A DNA stretch of 64,000 nt from Parundibacterium terreum (GTDB lineage Bacteria; Pseudomonadota; Gammaproteobacteria; Burkholderiales; Burkholderiaceae_D): positions 372,001 through 436,000 of the forward strand of contig NZ_BMED01000005.1 of assembly GCF_014636315.1 (NCBI RefSeq), in the 5' to 3' direction. Positions 54,495-63,313 of the stretch are shown piece after piece (the first letter of the stretch is position 1; every line of letters begins with the position of its first letter). The notes under the pieces are model-generated. The model made no database searches. It was not told where the DNA came from and saw only the letters and a program-made list of their open reading frames with translations. The translations under genes were made by a program, and so were the position numbers.

Positions 54495-55544
54495 ATGACC
54501 ACTCAGCTAGATCGTTCAAATCCTGCCACTGTGCTTCAGGCCAACTCAGGTTTTGAGAACGTATTTGCCGAAAAATTCGAAAACCGGCTGAAACGCTTCG
54601 AGCGTCTTGGCCTGAGGTTGTTTTCGGTTGCCAACTGCATGGTCAATTTTATCAACTCGCCTGCGAGATTCGACAAGGCTGAGCGCTCCATGGCGGCGCT
54701 GGAGGTGATGTTTTGCGAAAGCATGCCGGTTCCGGAAGATGTAGTGGTGGTTCCGGATACGCGAAATGATCCCGCGCTGGCGGAAAATCGCCTGGTGGTA
54801 GGTGCGCCGTATATCCGTTTTTACGCGGCACAGCCTATCTGGGATCATGCGCAGAATCTGATGGGCAGTGTGGCCCTGATTGATTATCAGCCGCGCGAAT
54901 TCAGCGACGAGGACAAGCATTTGCTGAGTGACCTGGCGGTCATGATAGAGCGCGAACTGGCGCTGAGCACGATGTACCACGCGCAACTGGAGCTGATCAA
55001 GCAGAACCGCAACCTGAAGCGCGATTCGCTGATCGATCCTATTTTGGGAACCTGGAACAAGGCCGCCATTGTGCGTTCTTTGCGGCTGGAGATGGATCGT
55101 TGCAGCAAGGCGGAAAAGCCGCTGTCCCTGATTTTTGCCAGCCTGGACCAGAGCGATGTCATTCGCAATACCCATGGCATTGCAGCCAGCGACGTGATCA
55201 TGGTGAAGATCGTCAGCCGCATCCGTTCTTGCATCCGTCCTTTTGATGCGCTGGGGCGTTTTGGCAATGACGTCTTTTTGATTGTGCTGCCCGGTGCATC
55301 GCATCTGGTGGCAACCGCGGTGGCGGAGCGTATCAGATTGGCCGTCATGACGCATCCGGACAAGATAGGAGATGCGCAGATTGCATTAACGATCACCGCC
55401 GGGATGATATCGACCGATACCTTCCCCAATGTAGAGCCGGAAACGCTGATTAGCCTTGCCGAAAAAGCCCTGTTATCTGCAAAGAGCGCAGGAAATAACC
55501 GTGTTGTACAGGCTACGCCTATGCAACCTGACATTACCATTTGA
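54495..55544 (+). CDS. GAF plus degenerate GGDEF protein between guaB and guaA
   Basis: A soluble protein of about 349 residues. Residues about 25-180 resemble a GAF domain (PEDVVVVPDTRNDPALAENRLVVGAPYIRFYAAQPI). A helix then leads into a GGDEF-like domain (about 200-345), recognised by RDSLIDPILGTWNKAAI, where active enzymes have DxLTGLxNR, and by LGRFGNDVFLIVLPG. The GG[DE]EF motif reads GNDVF and the upstream acidic residue region is altered, so cyclase activity is unlikely; it may bind GTP or act by contact. The GAF part may sense a ligand. guaA begins 3 bp after its stop. Confidence 0.85.
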   Translation: MTTQLDRSNPATVLQANSGFENVFAEKFENRLKRFERLGLRLFSVANCMVNFINSPARFDKAERSMAALEVMFCESMPVPEDVVVVPDTRNDPALAENRLVVGAPYIRFYAAQPIWDHAQNLMGSVALIDYQPREFSDEDKHLLSDLAVMIERELALSTMYHAQLELIKQNRNLKRDSLIDPILGTWNKAAIVRSLRLEMDRCSKAEKPLSLIFASLDQSDVIRNTHGIAASDVIMVKIVSRIRSCIRPFDALGRFGNDVFLIVLPGASHLVATAVAERIRLAVMTHPDKIGDAQIALTITAGMISTDTFPNVEPETLISLAEKALLSAKSAGNNRVVQATPMQPDITI

Positions 55545-55547
55545 TTT

Positions 55548-57149
55548 ATGCATTCGAAAATACTCATACTCGATTTTGGTTCGCAAGTCACACAACTGAT
55601 TGCACGCCGTGTGCGCGACGCAGGCGTCTTCTCGGAAGTCCATCCGTATGACGTGGATGATGAATTCATCCGCAACTACGGCGCAGCCGGCATCATCTTG
55701 TCGGGCGGCCCCAATAGCGTGACAGAAGGCGATACACCACGCGCGCCGATGGCGGTATTCGAAGCCGGCGTGCCTGTTCTGGGCATCTGCTACGGCATGC
55801 AGACCATGGCCGAGCAGCTTGGCGGCAAGGTGGAAAATGGCCATGTACGCGAATTCGGTTATGCCGAGGTGAGGGCGCGCGGCCATACGGCACTGTTCAA
55901 GGACATCAACGATTTCACTACCGCTGAAGGCCACGGCATGCTGAAGGTATGGATGAGCCACGGCGACAAGGTCAATGAAATGCCCGCCGGTTTCAAGCTG
56001 ATGGCATCCACCGATAATTGCCCTATCGCCGGCATGGCCGACGAAGAGCGCCGCTTCTACGCCGTGCAGTTCCATCCGGAAGTGACACACACCGTGCAGG
56101 GCGAAGCCATCATTGGCCGTTTTGTGCATGAAATCTGCGGCTGCAAATCCGACTGGAATATGCCTGACTACATCAGCGAGGCGGTTGAATCTATACGCCA
56201 GCAAGTAGGCAGCGATGAAGTCATCCTGGGCTTGTCCGGTGGCGTTGACAGTAGCGTAGCCGCTGCGCTGATCCACCGCGCCATCGGCGATCAATTGACT
56301 TGCGTGTTTGTTGATCACGGCCTGCTGCGCCTGGACGAAGGCAAGATGGTGATGGACATGTTCAGCAAGAATCTGGGCGTGAAGGTCATCCATGTGGATG
56401 CGACTGCACAATTCATGGGCCATCTGGCCGGCGTGACCGATCCGGAAGCCAAGCGCAAGATCATAGGCCGCGAATTTGTCGAAGTGTTCCAGGTGGAATC
56501 GGCCAAGCTGAAAAATGCAAAATGGTTGGCACAGGGCACGATTTATCCAGACGTGATCGAGAGCGCGGGCAAGGGCAAGAAGGGCTCGCACACAATCAAG
56601 AGCCACCACAATGTCGGCGGCTTGCCGGATACGCTGAACCTGAAACTGCTGGAACCTCTGCGAGAGCTGTTCAAGGATGAGGTGCGTAAGCTGGGCGTTG
56701 CCCTGGGCTTGCCGCACTCCATGGTGTATCGCCATCCTTTCCCAGGCCCAGGCCTGGGTGTGCGCATCCTCGGTGAAGTGAAGAAAGAGTTTGCCGACCT
56801 GCTGCGCCGAGCCGATGCGATCTTTATCGAAGAACTGCGCAATACGCAAACCGAGCCTGCACCAGGCAGCAATGAAAAAGCGATGAGCTGGTACGACGCC
56901 ACCAGCCAGGCTTTCGCCGTATTCCTGCCAGTGAAGTCGGTAGGCGTGATGGGTGATGGCCGTACCTATGAATACGTGGTAGCACTGCGTGCAGTACAGA
57001 CGCAGGATTTCATGACCGCACACTGGGCGCACCTGCCGCACAGCTTGCTGGGCAAGGTATCTAACCGCATCATCAATGAAGTGCGCGGCATCAACCGCGT
57101 GGTATACGATATCTCGGGCAAACCGCCTGCGACTATTGAGTGGGAATGA
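55548..57149 (+). CDS. guaA: GMP synthase (glutamine-hydrolysing) GuaA
   Basis: Converts XMP to GMP using glutamine and ATP. The 533-residue protein has an N-terminal class I glutamine amidotransferase, with catalytic Cys in [15 protein letters not shown] and His in FHPEVTHT. The ATP pyrophosphatase P-loop is in [15 protein letters not shown], and the dimerisation domain ends [17 protein letters not shown]. It lies 3 bp behind the degenerate GGDEF gene and is probably translated from the same message. Confidence 0.97.
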   Translation: MHSKILILDFGSQVTQLIARRVRDAGVFSEVHPYDVDDEFIRNYGAAGIILSGGPNSVTEGDTPRAPMAVFEAGVPVLGICYGMQTMAEQLGGKVENGHVREFGYAEVRARGHTALFKDINDFTTAEGHGMLKVWMSHGDKVNEMPAGFKLMASTDNCPIAGMADEERRFYAVQFHPEVTHTVQGEAIIGRFVHEICGCKSDWNMPDYISEAVESIRQQVGSDEVILGLSGGVDSSVAAALIHRAIGDQLTCVFVDHGLLRLDEGKMVMDMFSKNLGVKVIHVDATAQFMGHLAGVTDPEAKRKIIGREFVEVFQVESAKLKNAKWLAQGTIYPDVIESAGKGKKGSHTIKSHHNVGGLPDTLNLKLLEPLRELFKDEVRKLGVALGLPHSMVYRHPFPGPGLGVRILGEVKKEFADLLRRADAIFIEELRNTQTEPAPGSNEKAMSWYDATSQAFAVFLPVKSVGVMGDGRTYEYVVALRAVQTQDFMTAHWAHLPHSLLGKVSNRIINEVRGINRVVYDISGKPPATIEWE

Positions 57150-57186
57150 ATTGACTTTCTAACTCATTGATTCTGTTGTACTAAAT

Positions 57187-57226
57187 AAATGCCATTGATG
57201 GTCGTGACGTATCATCAATGGCATTT
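57187..57226 (+). terminator. Inverted repeat after guaA
   Basis: A perfect 14-bp stem AAATGCCATTGATG/CATCAATGGCATTT with a 12-nt loop, 37 bp after guaA. The tail is TTTCTC, so termination is plausible but the T-tract is short. Confidence 0.65.
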
Positions 57227-57355
57227 CTCATGGCATGGTGTCTTTCGCGTCAGCTATTTACTCTCGAACCCAAGGAGATGTCGCGCAGGGTCTGTCGCGT
57301 TGCGCTACGACCGTGTGGAAATCGTCTCAATGGATGTCCTGAAGTCATTTGATCG

Positions 57356-58357
57356 CTAGTTCCGCGCGACGCGCGGCTGAGAGTTTGACCGGAATTGCTT
57401 GCGGTAGGCTGACGGTGAAAGACGAAAGGATGACTGGAAGTGCTGCCGCATGGATAGCCCAGTCCCAAACCCAGCCTCCTGGGCAACGACTTCAATCGAT
57501 GCAGTGCTGCTTTCAAGCAGATGCTGGGCATGCACCAATCTCTGGCTCAATATCCATTGTTTAAACGACGTGCCGGTCGCATCGCGAAAATGACGTGTGA
57601 AGTTGCGCCGGCTCATCGCTGCGCGCTTCGCGAGCGATTCAATGGTATGGACTTGCTCCAAATGCGCTGTCACCCATTCGAGAACTTGGGAAAGGCGGCC
57701 ATCGCTGCTCGTGACCGGCAAGGGACGTTCGATAAACTGCGCTTGCCCTCCCTGTCGATGCGGAGCGACCAGTAATCTTTTGGCCCGCCGATTTGCGACC
57801 TCGGGACCAGAAATCTGGCGTAACAGATGCAAGCAGCAATCGATGCCTGCAGCGACGCCCGCCGAGGTGAGGACATCGCCTTCGTCGACATACAGTACAT
57901 TCGGATCCACTTTTACTTTGGGATGTCGTTCGGCCAGTGTGTCGACACATTCCCAGTGAGTGGTGGCGGTTTTGCCGTCCAAAAGGCCAGCCTGGGCCAG
58001 CGGAAACGCCCCAACACACAACCCCACGACTCTAGCGCCTCTGCGGTGCGCCCGCTGAAGCGCTTCGAGCAAAGAAGGTGGGGCCTCGCGACAGTCGTCA
58101 TGCCAGGAAGGCATGATCACCAGGTCCGCCGAGTCCAAAGCGGAAAGGTCGAACGGCGTGTCGATCGTAAAGCCCGCCGTAGTTTGTAACGGCGCCTTGT
58201 CAGTTGTACAAACTACCACTTCAAAAGCCGACACCCCGGGGTCGCGCGAATTACCACCAAAAACCAGGCACGGCACCGATAAGTGAAACGGGATGATACC
58301 GTCGAAAGCAATGACGGCAATTTTCAAGCGACGGGATAAAACAGCTATTTTTCGCAT
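57356..58357 (-). CDS. GlxA-type AraC regulator with DJ-1/PfpI domain
   Basis: A regulator of about 333 residues. The N-terminal DJ-1/PfpI-like domain (about 8-185) starts RLKIAVIAFDGIIPFHLSVP and has the nucleophile-elbow-like VVGLCVGAFPLAQAGLLDG. The C-terminal AraC helix-turn-helix pair (about 225-320) has TIESLAKRAAMSRRNFTRHFRDATG and AGFGTGLSMRQHFQSSFRLSPSAYRKQF. I start it at ATG 58357; the longer open frame adds 91 residues unlike the family. TATAAT lies 7 bases before that ATG, hinting at a leaderless message. It is divergent from the HD-domain gene, which it may control; the ligand is unknown. Confidence 0.85.
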   Translation of the reverse strand: MRKIAVLSRRLKIAVIAFDGIIPFHLSVPCLVFGGNSRDPGVSAFEVVVCTTDKAPLQTTAGFTIDTPFDLSALDSADLVIMPSWHDDCREAPPSLLEALQRAHRRGARVVGLCVGAFPLAQAGLLDGKTATTHWECVDTLAERHPKVKVDPNVLYVDEGDVLTSAGVAAGIDCCLHLLRQISGPEVANRRAKRLLVAPHRQGGQAQFIERPLPVTSSDGRLSQVLEWVTAHLEQVHTIESLAKRAAMSRRNFTRHFRDATGTSFKQWILSQRLVHAQHLLESSTASIEVVAQEAGFGTGLSMRQHFQSSFRLSPSAYRKQFRSNSQPRVARN

Positions 58358-58486
58358 GGCCCAATTATATCGCACAATGGCTTTCAGGCCGCTGGTCATG
58401 AATGCGGGATGTATCGACAATGGCTGTGGTGGGAGAGCAAGCTCCGCCTGCATCCCGACCGAGTGCCAATCAATATAGGTGACATG

Positions 58487-59128
58487 ATGAACAATGCTGA
58501 GATCTCCGGCGTGAAGATTCCGGACAGTCGTATTGCCCGGGAAATAACCCAACACATTCGCGATACCGAAACCGATATGTTGTTCCAGCATTCGAAGCGC
58601 GTTTATTTTTGGGGTGCCTTGCTTGGACAACGCAAGGGTTTGAAGTTCGATCCGGAGCTACTTTACGCCGCCGCTATGTTCCATGACATCGGCATCACGC
58701 CGCACTATCACGGGAGCCAGCTCCGCTTCGAGGTCGATGGCGCGAACGCGGCACGCGAATGTCTGCAAAGCTATGGAATCGCCCAAAGCGATATCGAGAA
58801 AGTCTGGCTTGCGATCGCGTTGCATACGACGCCCGGCATTCCTGAACATATGCACCCTGAAATCTTCCTGGTGCAAGCTGGCGCCGGAATGGATATGGCG
58901 GGCCGCTACCAGGCAGATTTCTCGGATGAAGAGCGCGGCGCAGTGATTGCCGCCTGCCCGCGCGATCATGATTTCGGGCACCAAGTCATCGAAACTTTTT
59001 ATCAAGGCCTGAAGCATCGGCCTGGCAGCACCTTCGGCACGTTCAATGACGATTTTCTCGCATTTAATGATCCTGAATTTCAGCGGGCGAATCTGTGCAG
59101 CATCATCCTCGCCAACTGGCCGGGTTAG
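58487..59128 (+). CDS. HD-domain metal-dependent hydrolase
   Basis: A 213-residue HD-superfamily protein. Visible metal ligands are His in LFQHSKRVYFWGALL, the His-Asp pair in AAMFHDIGITPHYHG, and His in IALHTTPGIPEH. It resembles the cyanamide-hydratase-like HD group more than phosphodiesterases, but the substrate is unknown. ATG 58487 lies 4 bases after AGGTGA; ATG 58484 is less well spaced. The exported metallo-hydrolase gene follows after 51 bp, likely on the same message, and the GlxA-type regulator is divergent. Confidence 0.8.
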   Translation: MNNAEISGVKIPDSRIAREITQHIRDTETDMLFQHSKRVYFWGALLGQRKGLKFDPELLYAAAMFHDIGITPHYHGSQLRFEVDGANAARECLQSYGIAQSDIEKVWLAIALHTTPGIPEHMHPEIFLVQAGAGMDMAGRYQADFSDEERGAVIAACPRDHDFGHQVIETFYQGLKHRPGSTFGTFNDDFLAFNDPEFQRANLCSIILANWPG

Positions 59129-59179
59129 AACGGCGTGCACATCGCCACAGTTCTTCTTCTCTCACCAAAGGAAAGCAAA

Positions 59180-60187
59180 ATGAATACATTCATCAAATTG
59201 GGCAAAAGTGCCAAAAAGTCTCATTTACGGTCAATTTCGATTGCATCGGCAATACTGCTGGCCTCCGCGATGGCCTTTGCTGCTCCCGTCAGCCATCTCG
59301 CCCAAACGACGCAGGACGACTATTTTCACACTGGCGCAGGCGCCAGATATTTGAAGCGTGCCGATTCGGATCTCGTCGTGGAATCCCTGCGTGGAAACAT
59401 CAGCGTACTAGTGGGTTCCGGCGGCAACATCACCGTCCTTTCGGGAAGGGACGGCAAGTTCCTGGTTGACGCGGGTATTAGTAAATCACAGGAAAAACTA
59501 CAGGTTGCACTCAACAACCTCAGTCCCGCGCCTGTGAAATTTGTAGTCAACACGCACTGGCATTGGGACCATACGGATGGCAATGCATGGATGCATGCGG
59601 CTGGAGCCACCATAATTGCCCACAACAATACCTCGAAGCATTTGACCGAAACCACGCATGTGAATGCCTGGAACTGGACCTTTGATCCGGTGCCGGCGTC
59701 GGCGCGTCCAACACTGCTGGTCGATAAGGAAAAAATATTTACCTTCGCTGGAAGCGAGGTTGAAGTTGAAAATTTTGGCGACGGCCACACCGATGGCGAC
59801 CTGTGGGTCTATTTCAAGAATGCAGATGTGCTGGCGTTGGGAGACACTTTTTGGAACGGCAACTATCCGTATATCGATAACGAAGACGGCGGCAGTATCA
59901 ATGGAGCGATCAAGTGGGCCAGCCAGGCCGTTGCACACACGACTGACCACACCATCGTTATTCCTGGCCACGGTGCGGTAGGCACTCGTAAACAGTTGAT
60001 CGAATTCCGTGACATGCTGGTCACGGTACGCGACAACGTAGCTGCGCTGAAACAACAAGGAAAATCGCTCGATGAAATTATTGCCGCCAGGCCGACCGCT
60101 GCCTTCGACGCGAAATGGGGAAATTTCGTATTCAATGGCGACCAATTTACCAGGATGGTCTACGCCGGCCTGCGATCAGAAAATTAA
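59180..60187 (+). CDS. Exported metallo-beta-lactamase-fold hydrolase
   Basis: A 335-residue precursor with a signal peptide (SIASAILLASAMAFAAP) and an MBL fold. The zinc motif is NTHWHWDHTDGN (HxHxDH); further ligands are in FGDGHTDGDLWVYF, LGDTFWNG (Asp) and VIPGHGAVG (His). All ligands look intact, so it should be an active periplasmic hydrolase. Similar solitary exported MBL proteins have diverse or unknown substrates; a beta-lactamase role is not implied. AAAGGAAAG precedes ATG 59180. It follows the HD gene and ends before a good terminator. Confidence 0.83.
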   Translation: MNTFIKLGKSAKKSHLRSISIASAILLASAMAFAAPVSHLAQTTQDDYFHTGAGARYLKRADSDLVVESLRGNISVLVGSGGNITVLSGRDGKFLVDAGISKSQEKLQVALNNLSPAPVKFVVNTHWHWDHTDGNAWMHAAGATIIAHNNTSKHLTETTHVNAWNWTFDPVPASARPTLLVDKEKIFTFAGSEVEVENFGDGHTDGDLWVYFKNADVLALGDTFWNGNYPYIDNEDGGSINGAIKWASQAVAHTTDHTIVIPGHGAVGTRKQLIEFRDMLVTVRDNVAALKQQGKSLDEIIAARPTAAFDAKWGNFVFNGDQFTRMVYAGLRSEN

Positions 60188-60503
60188 AGACGAGGCAAGA
60201 GAGCGCCGGAACAATGGCCTGCTGACCTTGGAGATGGCAGCTGCCTCGCGCCAGATCAGTGGGGGCTATCAAATTTCAGGACATGGCATTTTTCATCGCA
60301 TTACTCTAACCACGCTGCGCCAACTGTATGACTTTGTGATGATTTCCGGCCTTGTTGATCATTGAGTGAGGATGATCGTGCGTCCGGCACTGTCCAGCGT
60401 CTGATCGCGCCAAACTTTAAAAGGCCCGCTTAACTGTGGGCCTTTTTGCGCTCGGACATTCCCTGTTTAGGTATAGGCGGATGAATCGGCGAGTTTGCTT
60501 GAG
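60188..60503. other. Intergenic region between the MBL gene and tetR copy 1
   Basis: 316 bp. It holds a terminator (60419-60447) and the left end of the tetR duplication: from about 60490 the sequence resembles that before copy 2 (about 63270). An open frame through 60365 shows no known motif and no ribosome-binding site. Confidence 0.5.
60419..60447. terminator. Terminator after the MBL gene
   Basis: AAAAGGCCC/GGGCCTTTT with a 10-nt loop and an extra T. The A- and T-tracts on both sides allow use from either strand, including tetR copy 1. Confidence 0.85.
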
Positions 60504-61253
60504 TTAATGCGTTGCGCCGTGTGGGTGTTGGCTAGCAGGCTGATCGTGCAAGCCATTTTCGGAATTTCTATGCTGGCCCGAGGTCTTCCCCAGCCATGCC
60601 AGCGTATCCGCCAGTAGCTGGTCGGATAATTCCGGGTCGTCGACTATCCTCGCCAGCATAGCGGCGCCTATCATTGTTGCCCAACTGCCGGTAGCGGCCT
60701 GCCTGCGTTCTTCTGCGTCGCTGCCGGGCATACCTTTGCTGAATATGTCGATACGGCTGCGCACATTCGCAGTCATTGCGTGCCGCGTTTCTACCGATGC
60801 GCCCGCAGCTTCCGTGCCCAGGGTGGAGTACAGGCAAGCGGTGGCGCGTTCGTCGCGCTGCTTTGCGCTCAGGTAGATCTCGGCAAAATCCATCATCCAT
60901 TCGGGCAGGGCGCTTTCCCTTGTTCCGTCTCCCGGCATCAGCACATGGGCGGAGGTCTGGGCGATCAGGTCTTCCTTCGACGTGAAATGGCCATAGAAGG
61001 CGCCATGCGTCAGGTCTGCTGCATGCATGATTTCCGCCACGATCACACCATCAAAGCCACGTTCACGAAACAGGCGTGCGGAGGCTTTCAGAATACTCTT
61101 TCCAGCTTGCGGGTTGGTTAAAGACGGAGGCAGGTAAAAGTCGCAAGAAGTGACGTAGCCTGAAACAACTACATTTGGATCAGAAGGAGTTGGGATTCTA
61201 GGAGGCGCATGGCCGGGTGGCAGCCTTTTACCAGGCGGTGGAAGGTGGATCAA
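60504..61253 (-). CDS. TetR-family regulator, copy 1, with foreign N-terminus (possible pseudogene)
   Basis: From LFRERGFDG onward this is nearly the same protein as the copy at 63282: 7 substitutions in 167 residues before the divergent tail. It keeps most of the helix-turn-helix (AEIMHAADLTHGAFYGHF). The normal N-terminus MKISREQVAINRTR is missing, replaced by a Pro-rich stretch, and the first helix is altered (KSILKASARLF). No ATG or well-placed start exists; the frame opens at TTG 61253. It was probably 5'-truncated by recombination and may be non-functional. Coordinates at the N-terminus are uncertain. Confidence 0.6.
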   Translation of the reverse strand: MIHLPPPGKRLPPGHAPPRIPTPSDPNVVVSGYVTSCDFYLPPSLTNPQAGKSILKASARLFRERGFDGVIVAEIMHAADLTHGAFYGHFTSKEDLIAQTSAHVLMPGDGTRESALPEWMMDFAEIYLSAKQRDERATACLYSTLGTEAAGASVETRHAMTANVRSRIDIFSKGMPGSDAEERRQAATGSWATMIGAAMLARIVDDPELSDQLLADTLAWLGKTSGQHRNSENGLHDQPASQHPHGATH

Positions 61254-61405
61254 ACTGACCAGGTCAATTCAGCGAGCAAAAGAACAACCTTAGGCTTATG
61301 AGTCTTTTTGGGTCTTCTCTCAGCTCAATCTCGACTTCTTAGCGTAATTAACCCATAGTAAAATAAGATTCATTTAGACACTATTCGTTGATTATAAAGG
61401 TAATG

Positions 61406-62953
61406 ATGCCTAACGCTAAATTGCGGTATTCCCCGTCAATCCGGGCGCGGTTAATGTTGCTCGTATTGGCTTGCATACTTCCGGCAACGCTATTAGCGGT
61501 CATTCTCATCTACTACGATTACCAGTCAGCATATGCGGACTTTGTACAAAACGCGATGGCAACTGCTCGATCCAATGCGATGGGGGTCGATCAGGAGTTT
61601 ATCGCCCTTGAAGCCACGCTCATTGGATTTTCCTCCACTAATCGTCTCAGCCGAGACAATCTGAAATTCCTTGACACCCAAGCGCGCAAATTAGCCGTCC
61701 GTCAGAAGATTTTTAATGTCGTAATGGAGGATGCATCTGGCCAGCAACTTTTTAATACCTTCGCCCCCTATGGGTCTCCTCTTCCTCGTGAAGATGACTC
61801 GCAGTCATTGCGGTTCCTTCGTACGCATGATCAGACCTTTATATCCAGCGTGTTTTCCGGCCCTGTAACCAAGAAATGGATGACAGCGGTCGGTATACCA
61901 AGCAAAACGATTGATGGCCAATGGGTGGCCCTGACTGCCACACTGACAGTGGAACGTTTCAGCGCTATTTTGCAGCAACAACATTACCCTGAGTACTGGA
62001 TCACTAGTATCGTTGATCGAGGTGGCCGGGTTGTCGCTCGCTCGGTTGATATCGAGCGTTATATCGGAACCGAGATCAATCCGCAAGCAATGAAGTTGAT
62101 GCTAAATAAGTCCGAAGCGGCCTTTGAAACACAGGCATTTGACGGTACGCCGATGTTGGCGGTAATGGTACGCGCAGCAAATTCCGGCTGGACTGTGGCG
62201 ATAGGCATTCCTTTGAATCAGCTGAAAGTCGACATGTGGCGCAAGCTGTGGTCACTAGTCCTGGCCACAGTGGTGATTTTAGGCGTTGGCTTGCTGTTTG
62301 CTTGGAAAATAGGCACTAAGATACGTAATTCGATGCGCGGGTTGATTGAGCCTGCGCTAGCCTTAGGGAGCGGCAAGCCAGTGAAATTCGTGTCAAATGG
62401 TGTACGTGAGGCCGACGAAGTGAGCGAGGCTTTGGTTAATGCATGGGACATGCTTCAGCACGCTCAGTATCAAGCCACGCATGATGTCCTGACCGGCATC
62501 GGCAACCGTGCCATGTTTCATGCTTTCCTGGAGCGGGAGCTGGCCGCAGCTGATCGCGCTCACGGTACGTTATCGGTGCTGTATCTCGATCTCGACAATT
62601 TCAAACCTATTAACGATACTTACGGCCATGCGATCGGAGACAAACTGCTGATCGAAGCTTCCCTGCGCCTTACGTCGCAATTAAGGAAATCAGACATTGC
62701 CGCGCGGCTTGGCGGTGACGAATTTGCGATTGTGCTGTCAGGCGGCATAGATGAAACCGCTTTTGTGGCCGAGAAACTAAGCAGACTGATGTCCCAACCC
62801 TACCTGATTGAAGGGAATGAGCTGTTTGCCGAGGCAAGCATAGGGACTGCCACTTATCCAGAGTGCGGCCGCAGCATTGACAGTTTGCTTGCCGCGGCCG
62901 ACAAAGCGATGTACCGCGCAAAAACCATGCGCAAAAAAGCTAGAAAATCTTAA
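61406..62953 (+). CDS. Membrane diguanylate cyclase (Cache-GGDEF)
   Basis: A 515-residue protein. TM1 is at about 14-38, a Cache-like periplasmic sensor at 40-275 and TM2 at about 283-305. A short HAMP-like linker precedes a GGDEF domain (about 355-512). The catalytic motif is intact (RLGGDEFAIVL), as are HDVLTGIGNRAMF and YLDLDNFKPINDTYGH. No RxxD inhibitory site precedes the GGDEF motif at the usual place (LRKSDIAARLGGDEF has no Arg four back from Asp). AAAGG lies 5 bases before ATG 61406. It lies between two tetR copies, in a region that looks acquired. Confidence 0.88.
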   Translation: MPNAKLRYSPSIRARLMLLVLACILPATLLAVILIYYDYQSAYADFVQNAMATARSNAMGVDQEFIALEATLIGFSSTNRLSRDNLKFLDTQARKLAVRQKIFNVVMEDASGQQLFNTFAPYGSPLPREDDSQSLRFLRTHDQTFISSVFSGPVTKKWMTAVGIPSKTIDGQWVALTATLTVERFSAILQQQHYPEYWITSIVDRGGRVVARSVDIERYIGTEINPQAMKLMLNKSEAAFETQAFDGTPMLAVMVRAANSGWTVAIGIPLNQLKVDMWRKLWSLVLATVVILGVGLLFAWKIGTKIRNSMRGLIEPALALGSGKPVKFVSNGVREADEVSEALVNAWDMLQHAQYQATHDVLTGIGNRAMFHAFLERELAAADRAHGTLSVLYLDLDNFKPINDTYGHAIGDKLLIEASLRLTSQLRKSDIAARLGGDEFAIVLSGGIDETAFVAEKLSRLMSQPYLIEGNELFAEASIGTATYPECGRSIDSLLAAADKAMYRAKTMRKKARKS

Positions 62954-62995
62954 GTAGATTTTTCTTTCTGCGTCAATGGTCTGACCGGCAATCAG

Positions 62996-63313
62996 ATGTG
63001 TGGTCGGCAGTCCTATTGCAATTCAGTCAGCGTGTTTATAAGGCCGGACCCATTCCGATCGAAAAACCGTCAATATTCCTACTGCTGCACAGTTCCGATG
63101 CACGATATGTCAGACGACACGCGCGACTTGGTGTGCGGAGCCTTCATGGGCCTGAAGTGCATCTATCGAGCCGGCTACAAATACAAGAAGGTGGCCGTTA
63201 TGCTGATGAGCCTCTCAACCGAGCGTGCTAGACAGGGTACTTTGTTTGAGGAAGCCAGTGAATTGGCGAGTCTGTTCCGAATTAATGCGCTGCGCGTTGT
63301 GGGAGCTGGCTAG
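62996..63313 (+). pseudogene. Remnant of umuC (DNA polymerase V subunit), C-terminal part
   Basis: About 95 residues match the end of UmuC: SVSVFIRPDPF (compare VSVFIRTSPF in E. coli), SDDTRDLVCGAFMGLKCIYRAGYKYKKVAVML, and a final QGTLFEEA like the Q-L-F end of the family. The polymerase palm and thumb are absent and no start site is present, so it is a 3' fragment. Its 3' end runs into the tail of tetR copy 2 on the other strand. It marks past rearrangement at this site. Confidence 0.7.

Noticed and set aside
60072-60365. 97-codon frame overlapping the end of the MBL gene
   Set aside because: No start signal and no recognisable motif; more than a third overlaps a clear gene in another frame.
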